The notes beneath the pieces are model-generated. The model worked only from the letters and a program-made list of their open reading frames with translations. It had not been told where the DNA came from and did no database searches. The position numbers and the translations under genes were made by a program. A stretch of 64,000 nt of DNA, from positions 1-64,000 of the forward strand of contig NZ_MAHX01000018.1 of NCBI RefSeq assembly GCF_002023715.1. The letters are read 5' to 3'. Shown piece after piece: positions 38,216 to 47,513 of the stretch. Within the stretch, counting starts at the first letter, position 1, and every line of letters begins with the position of its first letter. Source of the DNA: Elizabethkingia occulta (GTDB lineage Bacteria > Bacteroidota > Bacteroidia > Flavobacteriales > Weeksellaceae).

Positions 38216-41074
38216 TTACATATAAGCTTCGATTGGTGTACATGTACAAATTAAATTTCTGTCACCATAAGCTTCATCAATTCTGGAAACTGTAGCAAAG
38301 AATTTATTGTCTCTCACCCATTCTAATGGATATGCTGCTTTTTCTCTTGCATATGGCTTGTCCCATGCATCAGAAATAACAAGCTCCATTGTGTGTGGTG
38401 CATTTTTCAGTACATTATTTTCAGCATCTGCAACTCCTTCTGCAATCTCATCGATCTCTTTTCTGATAGAGATTAATGCTTCTGCAAAACGATCGATTTC
38501 AGCTTTACTCTCACTCTCAGTAGGCTCTATCATTAAAGTACCTGCTACCGGGAATGAAACTGTAGGTGCATGGAATCCGTAATCCATAAGACGTTTCGCA
38601 ATATCAGCAACTTCAATCCCTAAAGATTTGAATTGTCTGAAATCTACAATACATTCGTGAGCTACTCTGTCGTTCTGATTACTGTAAAGAATTGGATAAT
38701 GCTCCTTTAAAATATTTTTAAGGTAGTTTGCATTAAGGATTGCATGTTCTGTAGCTTTTCTAAGTCCATGAGCTCCCAGCATTTTGATATATGCATAAGA
38801 TATATTCAAAATTAAAGAAGAACCATAAGGTGCTGCAGAAATTGCATCAATTGCTTTCTCTCCTCCTGTTTTAATATTAGGGTTAGAAGGAAGGAATGGT
38901 ACTAAGTGCTCAGCCACACAGATTGGGCCAACACCAGGACCTCCCCCTCCGTGAGGAATAGCAAATGTCTTATGTAAGTTCAAGTGACAAACGTCTGCAC
39001 CAATATTTCCCGGACTTGTAAATCCTACCTGAGCATTCATGTTTGCACCATCCATATATACCTGACCTCCATTGTCATGGATAAGTTGAGTAATTTCTTT
39101 TACGTTTACATCAAAGAATCCATAAGTAGATGGATATGTAATCATAATTGCAGATAAATTCTCTTTATTCTGCTCTACTTTTAGTTTTAGATCTTCAAAA
39201 TCAATTTCTCCATTTTCAAGGTTCTTCACTACTACAACCTTCATACCTGCCATAGCTGCAGATGCCGGGTTAGTACCATGAGCAGACTGAGGAATTACAA
39301 CTACATCTCTGTGGAAATCTCCTCTGGATCTGTGGTACTCGCGAATAACCATTAATCCTGCATATTCACCCTGAGCTCCTGAATTTGGCTGAAGCGATGT
39401 CGCTGCGAATCCTGTAATCTCAGCAAGATCTCTTTCCAACTCCTCAATTAACTGCTGATAACCCAAAGCTTGTCCTTTTGGCACAAACGGATGAACAGAA
39501 CCCCATTCGCTCCATGAAAGCGGAAGCATCTCTGCCGCAGCATTCAGTTTCATTGTGCAAGATCCTAATGAAATCATAGAATGCGTTAAAGAAAGGTCTT
39601 TTCTTTCTAGTTTTTTGATATAACGCATTAATGCTGTTTCCGTATGATAGCTATTGAAAACCTCATCTTTAAGTATTTCATGCCTTCTTACCAGGTTCTC
39701 AGGAATAGAGCATTCTTCTTTGATTTCAACTACAAATGTCTGGGCACCTTTGAATTTTGCTAATTCATCTACTAATGCTTGTAATTTAACCAAAGTAGAT
39801 GTTTCATTAAGTGAAGCACTTACAAATTCAGGTGTAAAGTAATTCAGGTTAATTCCTGCTTCTTCCAACTGAGTTTTTAATTTATGTTTATCTTCTTCAG
39901 ATAATTTGAATTTAACCGTATCAAAAATAGGGTGTTTTACAACCTCATAGCCTAATTTTTCTAAAGCTCCGCGTAAAGTATTCGCTTTGTAGTGTACCTG
40001 ATTAGCAATAAATTCTAATCCTTTTGGCCCATGGTAAACAGCATACATACCTGCCATTACAGCTAGTAAAACCTGTGCCGTACAAATGTTAGACGTTGCT
40101 CTTTCCCGCTTAATATGCTGCTCTCTGGTTTGCAAAGCCATTCTTAATGCCGGCTTACCGTACATATCCTGAGAAACACCAATAATTCTTCCCGGAATAT
40201 CTCTCTTATAATCTTCTTTACAAGTAAAGAATGCAGCGTGAGGACCTCCGTATCCCATAGGAACACCGAAACGCTGAGATGTACCAACAGCACAATCTGC
40301 ACCCATTTCAGCTGGGGATTTTAATTTGACCAAAGCTAACGGATCACATGCAACAGCAACCTGTAAAGCAAGGGTTTTGTATGTGGAAATAAGATCCGTA
40401 TAATCTACAACAACTCCGTTTTTACCAGGATACTGAAGTAATGCACCATAGAATGTATTATCTAATTGCATTGCCTCATGATTTCCTATTACAATTTCAA
40501 TATCTAATCCTGAAGCTTTAGTTGTAAGAACTGCAATAGTTTGTGGCATTACAAGATCCGAAACGAAGAATTTATTTACGCCTCCTTTCTTCTGTTCTTT
40601 TGTTCTGTTTGCAAAGAACATGTGCATTGCTTCTGCTGCTGCTGTACTTTCATCTAACAAAGATGCATTGGATAACGGCAGTCCTGTTAACTCAGCCATT
40701 ACAGTCTGATAGTTAAGAAGCGCCTCAAGACGTCCCTGTGCTATCTCAGCCTGATATGGCGTATATGCTGTATACCAACCTGGATTTTCAAAAATATTTC
40801 TCTGAATAGCCGGTGGTAAAATAGTATCATGGTATCCGTAACCGATATAGTTATCGAATTGTGCATTCTGGCTCGCCAGAGCTTTGGAATGCTGCAACAT
40901 TTCGTATTCTGAAAGTGCCGGAGAAATATCCAGATCTTTGTTTAAACGAATCTGTTGCGGAATTGTTTGTGAAATTAGTTCTTCAACACTCCCTACACCA
41001 ATTTTTTGTAACATTTCGGATTTGTCTTTTTCGCTCATGCTAATATGGCGATTGACAAACTGTTGTGTGTTCAT
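38216..41074 (-). CDS. gcvP: Glycine dehydrogenase (decarboxylating), P-protein
   Basis: A 952-residue PLP enzyme of the glycine cleavage system that decarboxylates glycine and loads the aminomethyl group on GcvH. It is the fused form (both halves in one chain), with the N-terminal FVNRHISMSEKDK and IGYGYHDTILPPAI, and the PLP-Lys motif HLNLHKTFAIPHGGGGPG in the second half. Full length. The gcvT and gcvH genes are not nearby. Single gene with its own terminator. Confidence 0.97.
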   Translation of the reverse strand: MNTQQFVNRHISMSEKDKSEMLQKIGVGSVEELISQTIPQQIRLNKDLDISPALSEYEMLQHSKALASQNAQFDNYIGYGYHDTILPPAIQRNIFENPGWYTAYTPYQAEIAQGRLEALLNYQTVMAELTGLPLSNASLLDESTAAAEAMHMFFANRTKEQKKGGVNKFFVSDLVMPQTIAVLTTKASGLDIEIVIGNHEAMQLDNTFYGALLQYPGKNGVVVDYTDLISTYKTLALQVAVACDPLALVKLKSPAEMGADCAVGTSQRFGVPMGYGGPHAAFFTCKEDYKRDIPGRIIGVSQDMYGKPALRMALQTREQHIKRERATSNICTAQVLLAVMAGMYAVYHGPKGLEFIANQVHYKANTLRGALEKLGYEVVKHPIFDTVKFKLSEEDKHKLKTQLEEAGINLNYFTPEFVSASLNETSTLVKLQALVDELAKFKGAQTFVVEIKEECSIPENLVRRHEILKDEVFNSYHTETALMRYIKKLERKDLSLTHSMISLGSCTMKLNAAAEMLPLSWSEWGSVHPFVPKGQALGYQQLIEELERDLAEITGFAATSLQPNSGAQGEYAGLMVIREYHRSRGDFHRDVVVIPQSAHGTNPASAAMAGMKVVVVKNLENGEIDFEDLKLKVEQNKENLSAIMITYPSTYGFFDVNVKEITQLIHDNGGQVYMDGANMNAQVGFTSPGNIGADVCHLNLHKTFAIPHGGGGPGVGPICVAEHLVPFLPSNPNIKTGGEKAIDAISAAPYGSSLILNISYAYIKMLGAHGLRKATEHAILNANYLKNILKEHYPILYSNQNDRVAHECIVDFRQFKSLGIEVADIAKRLMDYGFHAPTVSFPVAGTLMIEPTESESKAEIDRFAEALISIRKEIDEIAEGVADAENNVLKNAPHTMELVISDAWDKPYAREKAAYPLEWVRDNKFFATVSRIDEAYGDRNLICTCTPIEAYM

Positions 41075-41273
41075 ATAACTTTTATTAGATTTTTCAGAAA
41101 TTTTGGAGTGTAAATTTACAAATTTTTAAAGGATATTCAATGCATAAAATTCAGCTTATGAATTCCCGTTTTCATAGTACAACTAGTGATATTTATCAGG
41201 TTTAAAGCACCAGCCTACAGAAAGCTTTTTACCACTTTTTCTCCTTCATTATTATCATTTCGTAATTAAAGAT

Positions 41274-41281
41274 TACATTTG
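41274..41281 (+). promoter_or_regulatory. -7 box (TAnnTTTG) of the PAP2-like gene
   Basis: TACATTTG ends 15 bp before the ATG at 41297. It overlaps a TTG that would otherwise be read as an earlier start, and so argues against that start. Confidence 0.55.
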
Positions 41282-41296
41282 CTTTTTATACAGTCT

Positions 41297-41875
41297 ATGA
41301 AAAACTCTATGATCGAAAAACTTTCTTCTTTTATTTCCAACTTATTCAATCCTGTATTTTCATTTCTATTCTTTCTTTTATATTACGCGTTCAATACGAT
41401 GGAAATTGGAGAAGCATGGTTATTTATAGGGAAGGCTGTCCTCATCTTTGCAGTTCCTATATTAGGATATATCTATTATAATGTAAAGAAAGGAAAGTTT
41501 ACAAATATGGATGTTTCCAACAGAAAACAAAGAAACAGTCTTTACTACTATATCATCGCTTTATTACTGCTATTCATTGTAGTAAATCTTATTACAGATA
41601 AAACTATACCGGCTGCTTTTTATTATCTTACAGGACTCCTGTGTATAATGATGTTAAGTAATTTCTGGATTAAAAGCTCTATGCATACAGCTCTTAATTT
41701 CTTCGTTGCAGCACTTTTTTACCAACTTTCACCAACTTTAGGATTGATCTGGAGTGGACTCACTATAATCATTGCTATCACGCGTCTTATCCTGAAAAGA
41801 CATACGCTGAGCGAGGTACTTTCAGGCGCAGTTATCGGAATAATATTTTCCATAGCTTTTGTTTATTGGAATTAA
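41297..41875 (+). CDS. PAP2-like integral membrane protein
   Basis: A protein of about 192 residues from ATG 41297, with six predicted transmembrane helices. Three segments recall the phosphatidic acid phosphatase signature: NRKQR, SSMHTA (in place of SGH) and TRLILKRHTLSEVLSGAVIG (in place of SRxxxxxHxxxDVxxG). The key His residues are kept. It may dephosphorylate lipid pyrophosphates or phosphatidates in the inner membrane; the degenerate second motif leaves this open. Frame is open from TTG 41279, rejected because the promoter box covers it. Confidence 0.75.
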   Translation: MKNSMIEKLSSFISNLFNPVFSFLFFLLYYAFNTMEIGEAWLFIGKAVLIFAVPILGYIYYNVKKGKFTNMDVSNRKQRNSLYYYIIALLLLFIVVNLITDKTIPAAFYYLTGLLCIMMLSNFWIKSSMHTALNFFVAALFYQLSPTLGLIWSGLTIIIAITRLILKRHTLSEVLSGAVIGIIFSIAFVYWN

Positions 41876-41879
41876 TCCC

Positions 41880-41887
41880 TACTTTTG
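41880..41887 (+). promoter_or_regulatory. -7 box (TAnnTTTG) of the BlaI-type gene
   Basis: TACTTTTG ends 15 bp before the ATG at 41903 and covers an upstream in-frame TTG. Confidence 0.55.
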
Positions 41888-41902
41888 AGTAAAATAATTT
41901 TT

Positions 41903-42367
41903 ATGAAGAGCCTTACTCCGGCAGAGGAAACGTTAATGCATGCGTTATGGACAATAGAAAGAGGGTTTCTTAAGGATATTATGGAAGCATATCCGGAGCC
42001 TAAACCACATCACAATACAGTAGCAACAGTATTGAAAATATTGGTTGAAAAAGGATTTCTGAAAGTAAAACCTTTTGGCAGACTTCACCGTTATGAAGTA
42101 AAAGTTTCTAAAGAACAATATTACCAACAGCTACTAAGATTGTTTATTGAAGAATATTATAATGCATCTCCTGAACTTTTACTAGCTGAAATGGTCAGAT
42201 TAGAGCTATTAAACGATCAACATCTAAAACGATATACTACAGGTGCTATTGCTGAGTCTGCTTCTGTAAAAGAGGAAGAAACTAAAAAAGCAAAACCTGA
42301 GAAAGAAAAGAAAAAGAAGAAAGAGAAATCTAAAAAGAAAAAAACTGAAAAGAAATCAGTAGAATAA
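41903..42367 (+). CDS. BlaI/MecI/CopY family transcriptional regulator
   Basis: A protein of about 154 residues from ATG 41903. N-terminal winged helix of the Penicillinase_R family: LTPAEETLMHALWTIERGFLKDI, then HHNTVATVLKILVEKGFLKV and a wing GRLHRYEVKV. A dimerisation helix pair follows. The last 35 residues are almost only Lys and Glu, which is not part of the family fold. BlaI repressors normally pair with a BlaR1 sensor protease, which is not present here. The earlier TTG start at 41885 lies inside the promoter box. Confidence 0.88.
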   Translation: MKSLTPAEETLMHALWTIERGFLKDIMEAYPEPKPHHNTVATVLKILVEKGFLKVKPFGRLHRYEVKVSKEQYYQQLLRLFIEEYYNASPELLLAEMVRLELLNDQHLKRYTTGAIAESASVKEEETKKAKPEKEKKKKKEKSKKKKTEKKSVE

Positions 42368-42395
42368 CTTTCTTTCTGTAACAAGGATATACAAA

Positions 42396-42430
42396 TACCC
42401 TGAATTTTGAAAATTCAGGGTATTTTTTTA
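42396..42430 (+). terminator. Terminator of the BlaI-type gene
   Basis: A perfect 13-bp stem (42396-42408 with 42410-42422), followed by seven T. Confidence 0.85.
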
Positions 42431-42503
42431 TTGTAATGCCTGTATAAGGCACAAAATTAAAGTAAACATCATATCTTTTACAGTTATACCGTTATGAGAT
42501 CAG

Positions 42504-42520
42504 GCTCCTCCGGAGCATTT
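42504..42520. repeat. Short palindrome related to the 12.4-12.6 kb array
   Basis: GCTCC-TCC-GGAGC followed by ATTT, sharing CTCCTCCGGAGCATTT with 12456-12471. It lies alone in a gene-free interval (42431-42723) otherwise holding only the motif at 42617-42637 and a small AGAACTT/AAGTTCT inverted repeat at 42655-42675. Confidence 0.55.
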
Positions 42521-42616
42521 CTGTTAATCTATCCTTTTTCTTATATCATAATCTAATCCAAAAATTATAAGACAGAGTAAAAGATGAGACAGTGCCAAAA
42601 AGCATATCACTTTTTT

Positions 42617-42637
42617 ATCCTGAGCCTGTTGAAGGAT
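42617..42637. repeat. Solitary CCTGAGCCTGTTGAAGGA-type repeat
   Basis: ATCCTGAGCCTGTTGAAGGAT resembles the inner arms of the inverted-repeat element at 50819-50894 and the TTCGACAAGCTCAGCCTGA-type sequence that is scattered in many bacterial genomes. Here it is single and ends in an ATCCT/AGGAT inverted pair. Confidence 0.5.
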
Positions 42638-42723
42638 TTTATTTTCGTATGCACAGAACTTTTTGCTGAAGTTCTAATTTTTACACCTGATCTACTGGCA
42701 TTAATTTTTCATCCAGTATGAAA

Positions 42724-42753
42724 ATAAAAAAACCGGAAGATTTCTCTTCCGGT
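42724..42753 (-). terminator. Terminator of the RRM protein gene
   Basis: ACCGGAAG (42732-42739) pairs with CTTCCGGT (42746-42753), followed on the minus strand by a long T-run. A second palindrome, CGACAATTGTCG, lies at 42761-42772. Confidence 0.8.
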
Positions 42754-42779
42754 CACGACACGACAATTGTCGTCTTTTT

Positions 42780-43061
42780 CTAGTATCTATTATTATTAAA
42801 TGATCTTCTAGGTTTTTCTTCTTTAGGTCTAGCTTCAGAAACGTTTAGGTTTTTACCTTGAAACAAAGCTCCGTTTAAAGATTCAATAGCTGTGTTAGCT
42901 TCATCATTGTTTGGCATTTCAACAAAACCAAAACCACGAGAACGACCAGTCTCTCTGTCCATAATAATTTTAGCAGACTGAATAGCACCATATGAAGCAA
43001 AAAGTTCTTCTAATTGAGATTCCTTAACTGAATAGTTAATGTTTGAAATAAAAATGTTCAT
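42780..43061 (-). CDS. RNA-binding protein with a single RRM domain
   Basis: A 93-residue protein: RNP2 IFISNINYSV at residues 3-12, RNP1 RGFGFVEM near residue 43, canonical RRM spacing, and a short basic tail (RPKEEKPRRSFNNNRY). Such small RRM proteins occur in Bacteroidota and cyanobacteria and bind single-stranded RNA; targets here are unknown. Single gene with its own terminator. Confidence 0.92.
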   Translation of the reverse strand: MNIFISNINYSVKESQLEELFASYGAIQSAKIIMDRETGRSRGFGFVEMPNNDEANTAIESLNGALFQGKNLNVSEARPKEEKPRRSFNNNRY

Positions 43062-43166
43062 TATAAAAAATTAAAATTGTTGATAAAATATGATTTAAAG
43101 TAATCAAAAAGCGTAATGAACATCCTATTGACTTCTGTTAAATAATGTAGGCAAGGTACAACAATT

Positions 43167-44258
43167 TTATCGAATATTGTAAGTTTCTTCCAAAATATCA
43201 AAATATTTTCTTAAAATATTTTCTTTGGAAAATCTGTTTTCCATGGAATACCTTATTAATTCAGGAGATTTATCACTATACAGTGATTCCAAAATTTGTT
43301 TTGCAAAGCTTTCATGTTTCTCAATATTTAACATTTCTCCGTTCACTTTTGGCTGAATAATTTCTGAAAGACCATTTAATTTACTATCTGCCAAAACATA
43401 AGTACCACAACATCCGGCTTCCAATAATGTATTTACTGAATCATCACATTTAGAGGAAAGGATAAATAAGTCTGAATATTTTACAAAGGCGCAAGAATTA
43501 GTCATTGTACTATGAAAAATCACATTATCCAGCTTCAGAGTATTTTTTGCCTGCCGTATTTTTTCTTTACTTATTTCATCTGTTAATATATGAAGTCTCA
43601 CCTTTTCATTTTCAAGATGTTTGAATACCTGTAACAGATGCTCGAACCCTTCTGTAGAAGATGAATCTCCCATTGTAACAATATTTTTGTATTCATCGTC
43701 GAAAAAATGAGGTTTCCGGACATCAGAGAATTTATTATCCATCTGATCAAAATCCACAGAATTATGAATTTTCGCTAGTTTATGGGGTTCAATTTTAAAA
43801 TTCTGAATAAGATCATTACGCGTATCCTCAGAGGATATAATAATCCTATCATAATTATTATAAAATCTGTAGAAAAAACGCAGACTCCTTCTGAATAATT
43901 GTCTGGAGAAACCCTCATTCATTTTTGTAATAAACTTAGTATGCGGAAAGAAGTAAGAAAAGTATGCAAAATAGACATTCAGCTCTTTTGCATTACAGAA
44001 AACAATATCCGGATTTCGTTTTTTAATTTGTCTCAGGATAATCGCTAGAGAATTTCTGATTTTCCCTACCTGCAGATCAATAACCTCCACATATTCCCGA
44101 AGTGTATTCAGATTATAATAATGCCTTCCTTTATTTAATAATAGAACAGAGGGGCGGAAAACATCTCTTGGTAAATATTTCAACAGCATTGAAACAGTAT
44201 ATTCCTCCTGACCCGGTCTGAGATCAGGAAGAATAAACATAATTTCAATAAGTTTCAT
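43167..44258 (-). CDS. Glycosyltransferase, GT-B fold (GT4-like)
   Basis: A 363-residue protein. The N-terminal half has the MFILPDLRPGQEEYTVSMLL start in place of the usual GG loop; the C-terminal half has the nucleotide-sugar region with NIVTMGDSSSTEGFEHLL, LFILSSKCDDSVNTLLEAGC (the E-x7-E-like region) and VNGEMLN. It probably adds sugars to an envelope glycan on the cytoplasmic side; donor and acceptor are not readable. It lies 11 bp after recQ and is likely co-transcribed with it. Its end is 105 bp from the RRM gene. Confidence 0.85.
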   Translation of the reverse strand: MKLIEIMFILPDLRPGQEEYTVSMLLKYLPRDVFRPSVLLLNKGRHYYNLNTLREYVEVIDLQVGKIRNSLAIILRQIKKRNPDIVFCNAKELNVYFAYFSYFFPHTKFITKMNEGFSRQLFRRSLRFFYRFYNNYDRIIISSEDTRNDLIQNFKIEPHKLAKIHNSVDFDQMDNKFSDVRKPHFFDDEYKNIVTMGDSSSTEGFEHLLQVFKHLENEKVRLHILTDEISKEKIRQAKNTLKLDNVIFHSTMTNSCAFVKYSDLFILSSKCDDSVNTLLEAGCCGTYVLADSKLNGLSEIIQPKVNGEMLNIEKHESFAKQILESLYSDKSPELIRYSMENRFSKENILRKYFDILEETYNIR

Positions 44259-44269
44259 TTTTCCTGCTT

Positions 44270-46477
44270 TTAGTTCGCTACATCGCTAATAAATTTTATA
44301 CGCAGCATTCGGATTTCCTCGTCGGAAAGTTCGTCAGAAAATTCAGAGCATAAAGTCTTCATACTATCGCTCTCAGACTCCATCATAAATTCCATAAATC
44401 CTTCGACGATATCCTCATCAAAATTTTCGTCGATATAATAATCGATATTTAGCTTCGTTCCCTGATAAACGATACTCTCCATTTCGGAAAGCAGATCGTC
44501 CATTGACAAATTTTTAGCTTTAGCAATATCTTCCAAATCAATTTTCTTATCCGTATTCTGAATAATAAAAACCTTATGACTGGATTTATTTGCTACCTGC
44601 TTCAGTACCATATCGTCCGGACGGTCGATATCGTTTTCCTCAACATACTTTTTTATAAAATCCGCAAATTCCTTTCCGAATTTTTTGGCTTTTCCTTCTC
44701 CTACTCCATATATCTTAGAAATCTCGTCTATACTAATAGGATATTGTACTGTCATATCCTCCAAGCTTGGATCCTGAAATACCGTATATGGCGGAATATT
44801 ATTTTTCTGGGCTACTTTTTTCCTTACCTCTTTCAGTAAACTGAACAATTTATCGTCCAGTCCTCGCGCCGTATTTCCTAATGTGACTTCGGAAGATATT
44901 TTAGCAGTTTCTGCAAGATTATATACCCTGTCTTCTGCTATTTCAAATTTCGACTTCAGTTTACCGTCGATACAGTCTAAACCTTTTTTCGTAAGTTTTA
45001 ATACCCCGTAAGTTTCAATATCTTTTAATAAAAAATCCTGAACTACCGCTTGTCTGATAATAGATTTCCAGTAATTATCCTCCTTATCTTTACCACTACC
45101 AAAGTGGTGATTGTTCTCGAGTTTATATGACTTGGTTACAGCATTTTCTTTACCTGCAATTACAGCAACCAGATCTTTTGCTCTGAATTTTTGTCCCAAA
45201 TCCCTTACAAGGCTCAGAATTTTCGTCAGATCCTCACTTGCATCTTTTAACACAGGTGGGTTTACGGAATTATCACACATCTTGGCACCTGCTCCGTTTA
45301 CCGGATCAAACTTTTCACCAAAATAATACAACAGGTACTGGCGGCGACTCATGGATGTTTCAACATATCCCACTACTTCGTTAAGCAGTTGTAACCCAAT
45401 CTCTCTTTCCGAAACTGGTTTCTGAGCCAGAAACTTTTCAAGTTTTTCAATATCCTTCGGATCGTAGAAAGCAATACAATGTCCTTCTCCTCCATCTCTT
45501 CCGGCACGTCCAGTTTCCTGATAATAACTTTCTAAGCTTTTGGGTATATCGTAATGTATTACAAATCTTACATCCGGTTTATCAATTCCCATTCCGAATG
45601 CTATAGTTGCAACAATAACGTCCACCTCTTCCATCAGGAATTTATCCTGATTGGTTACACGTGTTTTGGCATCTAAACCTGCATGATATGGTAATGCATT
45701 CAGTCCATTTACCTGAAGAAGCTGTGCGAATTCTTCTACTTTTCTTCTGCTGAGACAGTAAACAATTCCTGATTTACCATTTTGAGCTTTGATAAATTTA
45801 ACAATCTCTTTATCGATGTTTACTTTCGGACGTACTTCATAAAATAAATTGGGTCTGTTGAAAGACTCTTTATATACAAGAGCATTCGTCATACCAAGAG
45901 TTTTCTGAATATCATCCTGAACTTTCGGAGTTGCTGTAGCCGTTAGTGCAATAACAGGAACATCTGCAATTTTATCGATAATACTTTTTAAATTTCTGTA
46001 TTCCGGACGGAAATCATGCCCCCATTCTGAAATACAATGCGCTTCATCTATTGCAAAGAACGAAATAGGAACTTCTTTAAAGAAATCTATATATTCCTCT
46101 TTAATCAACGACTCCGGAGCTACATAAAGCAACTTTGTCCTTCCGTTCCGGATATCATCCATCACGGTTTTCGTCTGAGTTTTGTTCAACGAAGAATTAA
46201 GAACGTGTGCTACTCCCTCTTCAGAAGAAAGCCCGTTAACCGCATCTACCTGATTTTTCATTAGTGCTATCAGTGGTGAAACCACAATAGCTGTTCCCTC
46301 GCTCATTAATGCCGGCAACTGGTAGCATAATGATTTACCTCCACCTGTTGGCATCAGAACAAAGACATCACTTCCTTCTAAAAGTGAAGATATAATTTGT
46401 TCCTGATACCCTTTGAATGTTGTAAATCCAAAATACTTTTTCAATGACTCCGCTATGTTCGCAGATTTTGTATTCAT
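44270..46477 (-). CDS. recQ: ATP-dependent DNA helicase RecQ
   Basis: A 735-residue SF2 helicase. Motif I MPTGGGKSLCYQLPAL, motif II AIDEAHCISEWGHDFRPEY, motif III ALTATATP, motif VI YYQETGRAGRDG, then the RQC region with a zinc site (Cys near YYFGEKF and MCDNS) and winged helix, and an HRDC-like C-terminal domain (about 590-735). It is longer than E. coli RecQ (about 610 residues) because of the extended C-terminus. It shares a divergent promoter region with the kdsD-like gene. Confidence 0.95.
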   Translation of the reverse strand: MNTKSANIAESLKKYFGFTTFKGYQEQIISSLLEGSDVFVLMPTGGGKSLCYQLPALMSEGTAIVVSPLIALMKNQVDAVNGLSSEEGVAHVLNSSLNKTQTKTVMDDIRNGRTKLLYVAPESLIKEEYIDFFKEVPISFFAIDEAHCISEWGHDFRPEYRNLKSIIDKIADVPVIALTATATPKVQDDIQKTLGMTNALVYKESFNRPNLFYEVRPKVNIDKEIVKFIKAQNGKSGIVYCLSRRKVEEFAQLLQVNGLNALPYHAGLDAKTRVTNQDKFLMEEVDVIVATIAFGMGIDKPDVRFVIHYDIPKSLESYYQETGRAGRDGGEGHCIAFYDPKDIEKLEKFLAQKPVSEREIGLQLLNEVVGYVETSMSRRQYLLYYFGEKFDPVNGAGAKMCDNSVNPPVLKDASEDLTKILSLVRDLGQKFRAKDLVAVIAGKENAVTKSYKLENNHHFGSGKDKEDNYWKSIIRQAVVQDFLLKDIETYGVLKLTKKGLDCIDGKLKSKFEIAEDRVYNLAETAKISSEVTLGNTARGLDDKLFSLLKEVRKKVAQKNNIPPYTVFQDPSLEDMTVQYPISIDEISKIYGVGEGKAKKFGKEFADFIKKYVEENDIDRPDDMVLKQVANKSSHKVFIIQNTDKKIDLEDIAKAKNLSMDDLLSEMESIVYQGTKLNIDYYIDENFDEDIVEGFMEFMMESESDSMKTLCSEFSDELSDEEIRMLRIKFISDVAN

Positions 46478-46495
46478 CCTTTGATTTAAGTTTAC

Positions 46496-46503
46496 TAAAT
46501 TTG
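46496..46503 (+). promoter_or_regulatory. -7 box (TAnnTTTG) of the kdsD-like gene
   Basis: TAAATTTG on the plus strand lies 47 bp before the TTG start at 46551, within the short divergent region. Confidence 0.45.
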
Positions 46504-46511
46504 CATCTTAT

Positions 46512-46519
46512 CAAAGATA
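46512..46519 (-). promoter_or_regulatory. -7 box (TAnnTTTG) of recQ
   Basis: TATCTTTG on the minus strand lies 34 bp upstream of the recQ ATG and only 8 bp from the opposing plus-strand box. Confidence 0.5.
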
Positions 46520-46550
46520 ATGAAATTAATATAACAAAGCAATATCTACA

Positions 46551-47510
46551 TTGAAAACCGAAGAAATTCTAAGCCTTGCTAAAAAGACCTTTTCCATAGA
46601 GATTCAGGAGCTGGAAAGGACAAAAAATTCACTAAATGAAAATTTTATTCAGGCTGTTGAAAAAATTTATGAAACTAAAGGTAAGCTTGTCGTTGTAGGC
46701 ATTGGCAAAAGTGCTCACGTTGCCAATAAGATAGTGGCAACTTTAAACTCCACAGGCACTCCTACGCAATTCCTGCACGCTGCAGAAGCAATACATGGAG
46801 ACCTTGGTTTACTGGCTAAAGAAGATGTTGTTCTTTGCATATCAAATTCCGGAAATTCTCCCGAAATTGCATCTCTTGCTCCTTTCCTGAAAAACTATTC
46901 TTCATGCCTTATTGGTATGACTGGAAATCTAAACAGTAAGCTAGCCGAATCTTCAGATATTATCATTAGTTCTGCCGTTGAGCAGGAAGCCTGCCCTAAT
47001 CAGCTAGCTCCTACCAGCAGTACAACTGTACAAATGGCGTTGGGAGATGCTCTTGCAATATGCCTGATGGAGCTAAGAGACTTTAAGGATACTGATTTTG
47101 CTAAATACCACCCTGGCGGATCATTGGGAAAAAACCTTACGGCTACAGTTGCCCAGTTCCTCTCGGATAACAAACCTGAAGTACACGAGAGTGCTAATAT
47201 TCGGGAAATTATTATTTCTATCAGTGCTTCTAAACACGGAATTACAGTGGTTACCAGTGGGAATGATATAATTGGAGTAATTACCGATGGAGATTTGCGC
47301 AGAATGCTAATGCAGAATGAAGATGTTTCTGGTATTACAGCTCATCAGATTATGAGCAAAAACCCTAAAACTATTGACAAAAATTCTCTGGCAAAAAATG
47401 CCATGGAGATTTTGAAATCCAATAATATTGGTCAACTTGTTGTAACAGAAAACGGAACATATTCCGGTATTATTGACATTCATAAATTATTAGACGAAGG
47501 TATTATTTAA
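46551..47510 (+). CDS. kdsD: Arabinose-5-phosphate isomerase (KpsF/GutQ family)
   Basis: A 319-residue protein with an N-terminal SIS domain (VVVGIGKSAHVANKIVATLNSTG and HAAEAIHGDLGLL, then CISNSGNSPE) and two C-terminal CBS domains (about 205-315). It turns ribulose 5-phosphate into arabinose 5-phosphate, the first step to KDO for lipopolysaccharide. The start is a TTG codon (reading MKTEEILSL); no ATG is available that keeps the N-terminal helix. tatC follows after 3 bp. Confidence 0.92.
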   Translation: MKTEEILSLAKKTFSIEIQELERTKNSLNENFIQAVEKIYETKGKLVVVGIGKSAHVANKIVATLNSTGTPTQFLHAAEAIHGDLGLLAKEDVVLCISNSGNSPEIASLAPFLKNYSSCLIGMTGNLNSKLAESSDIIISSAVEQEACPNQLAPTSSTTVQMALGDALAICLMELRDFKDTDFAKYHPGGSLGKNLTATVAQFLSDNKPEVHESANIREIIISISASKHGITVVTSGNDIIGVITDGDLRRMLMQNEDVSGITAHQIMSKNPKTIDKNSLAKNAMEILKSNNIGQLVVTENGTYSGIIDIHKLLDEGII

Positions 47511-47513
47511 ACC

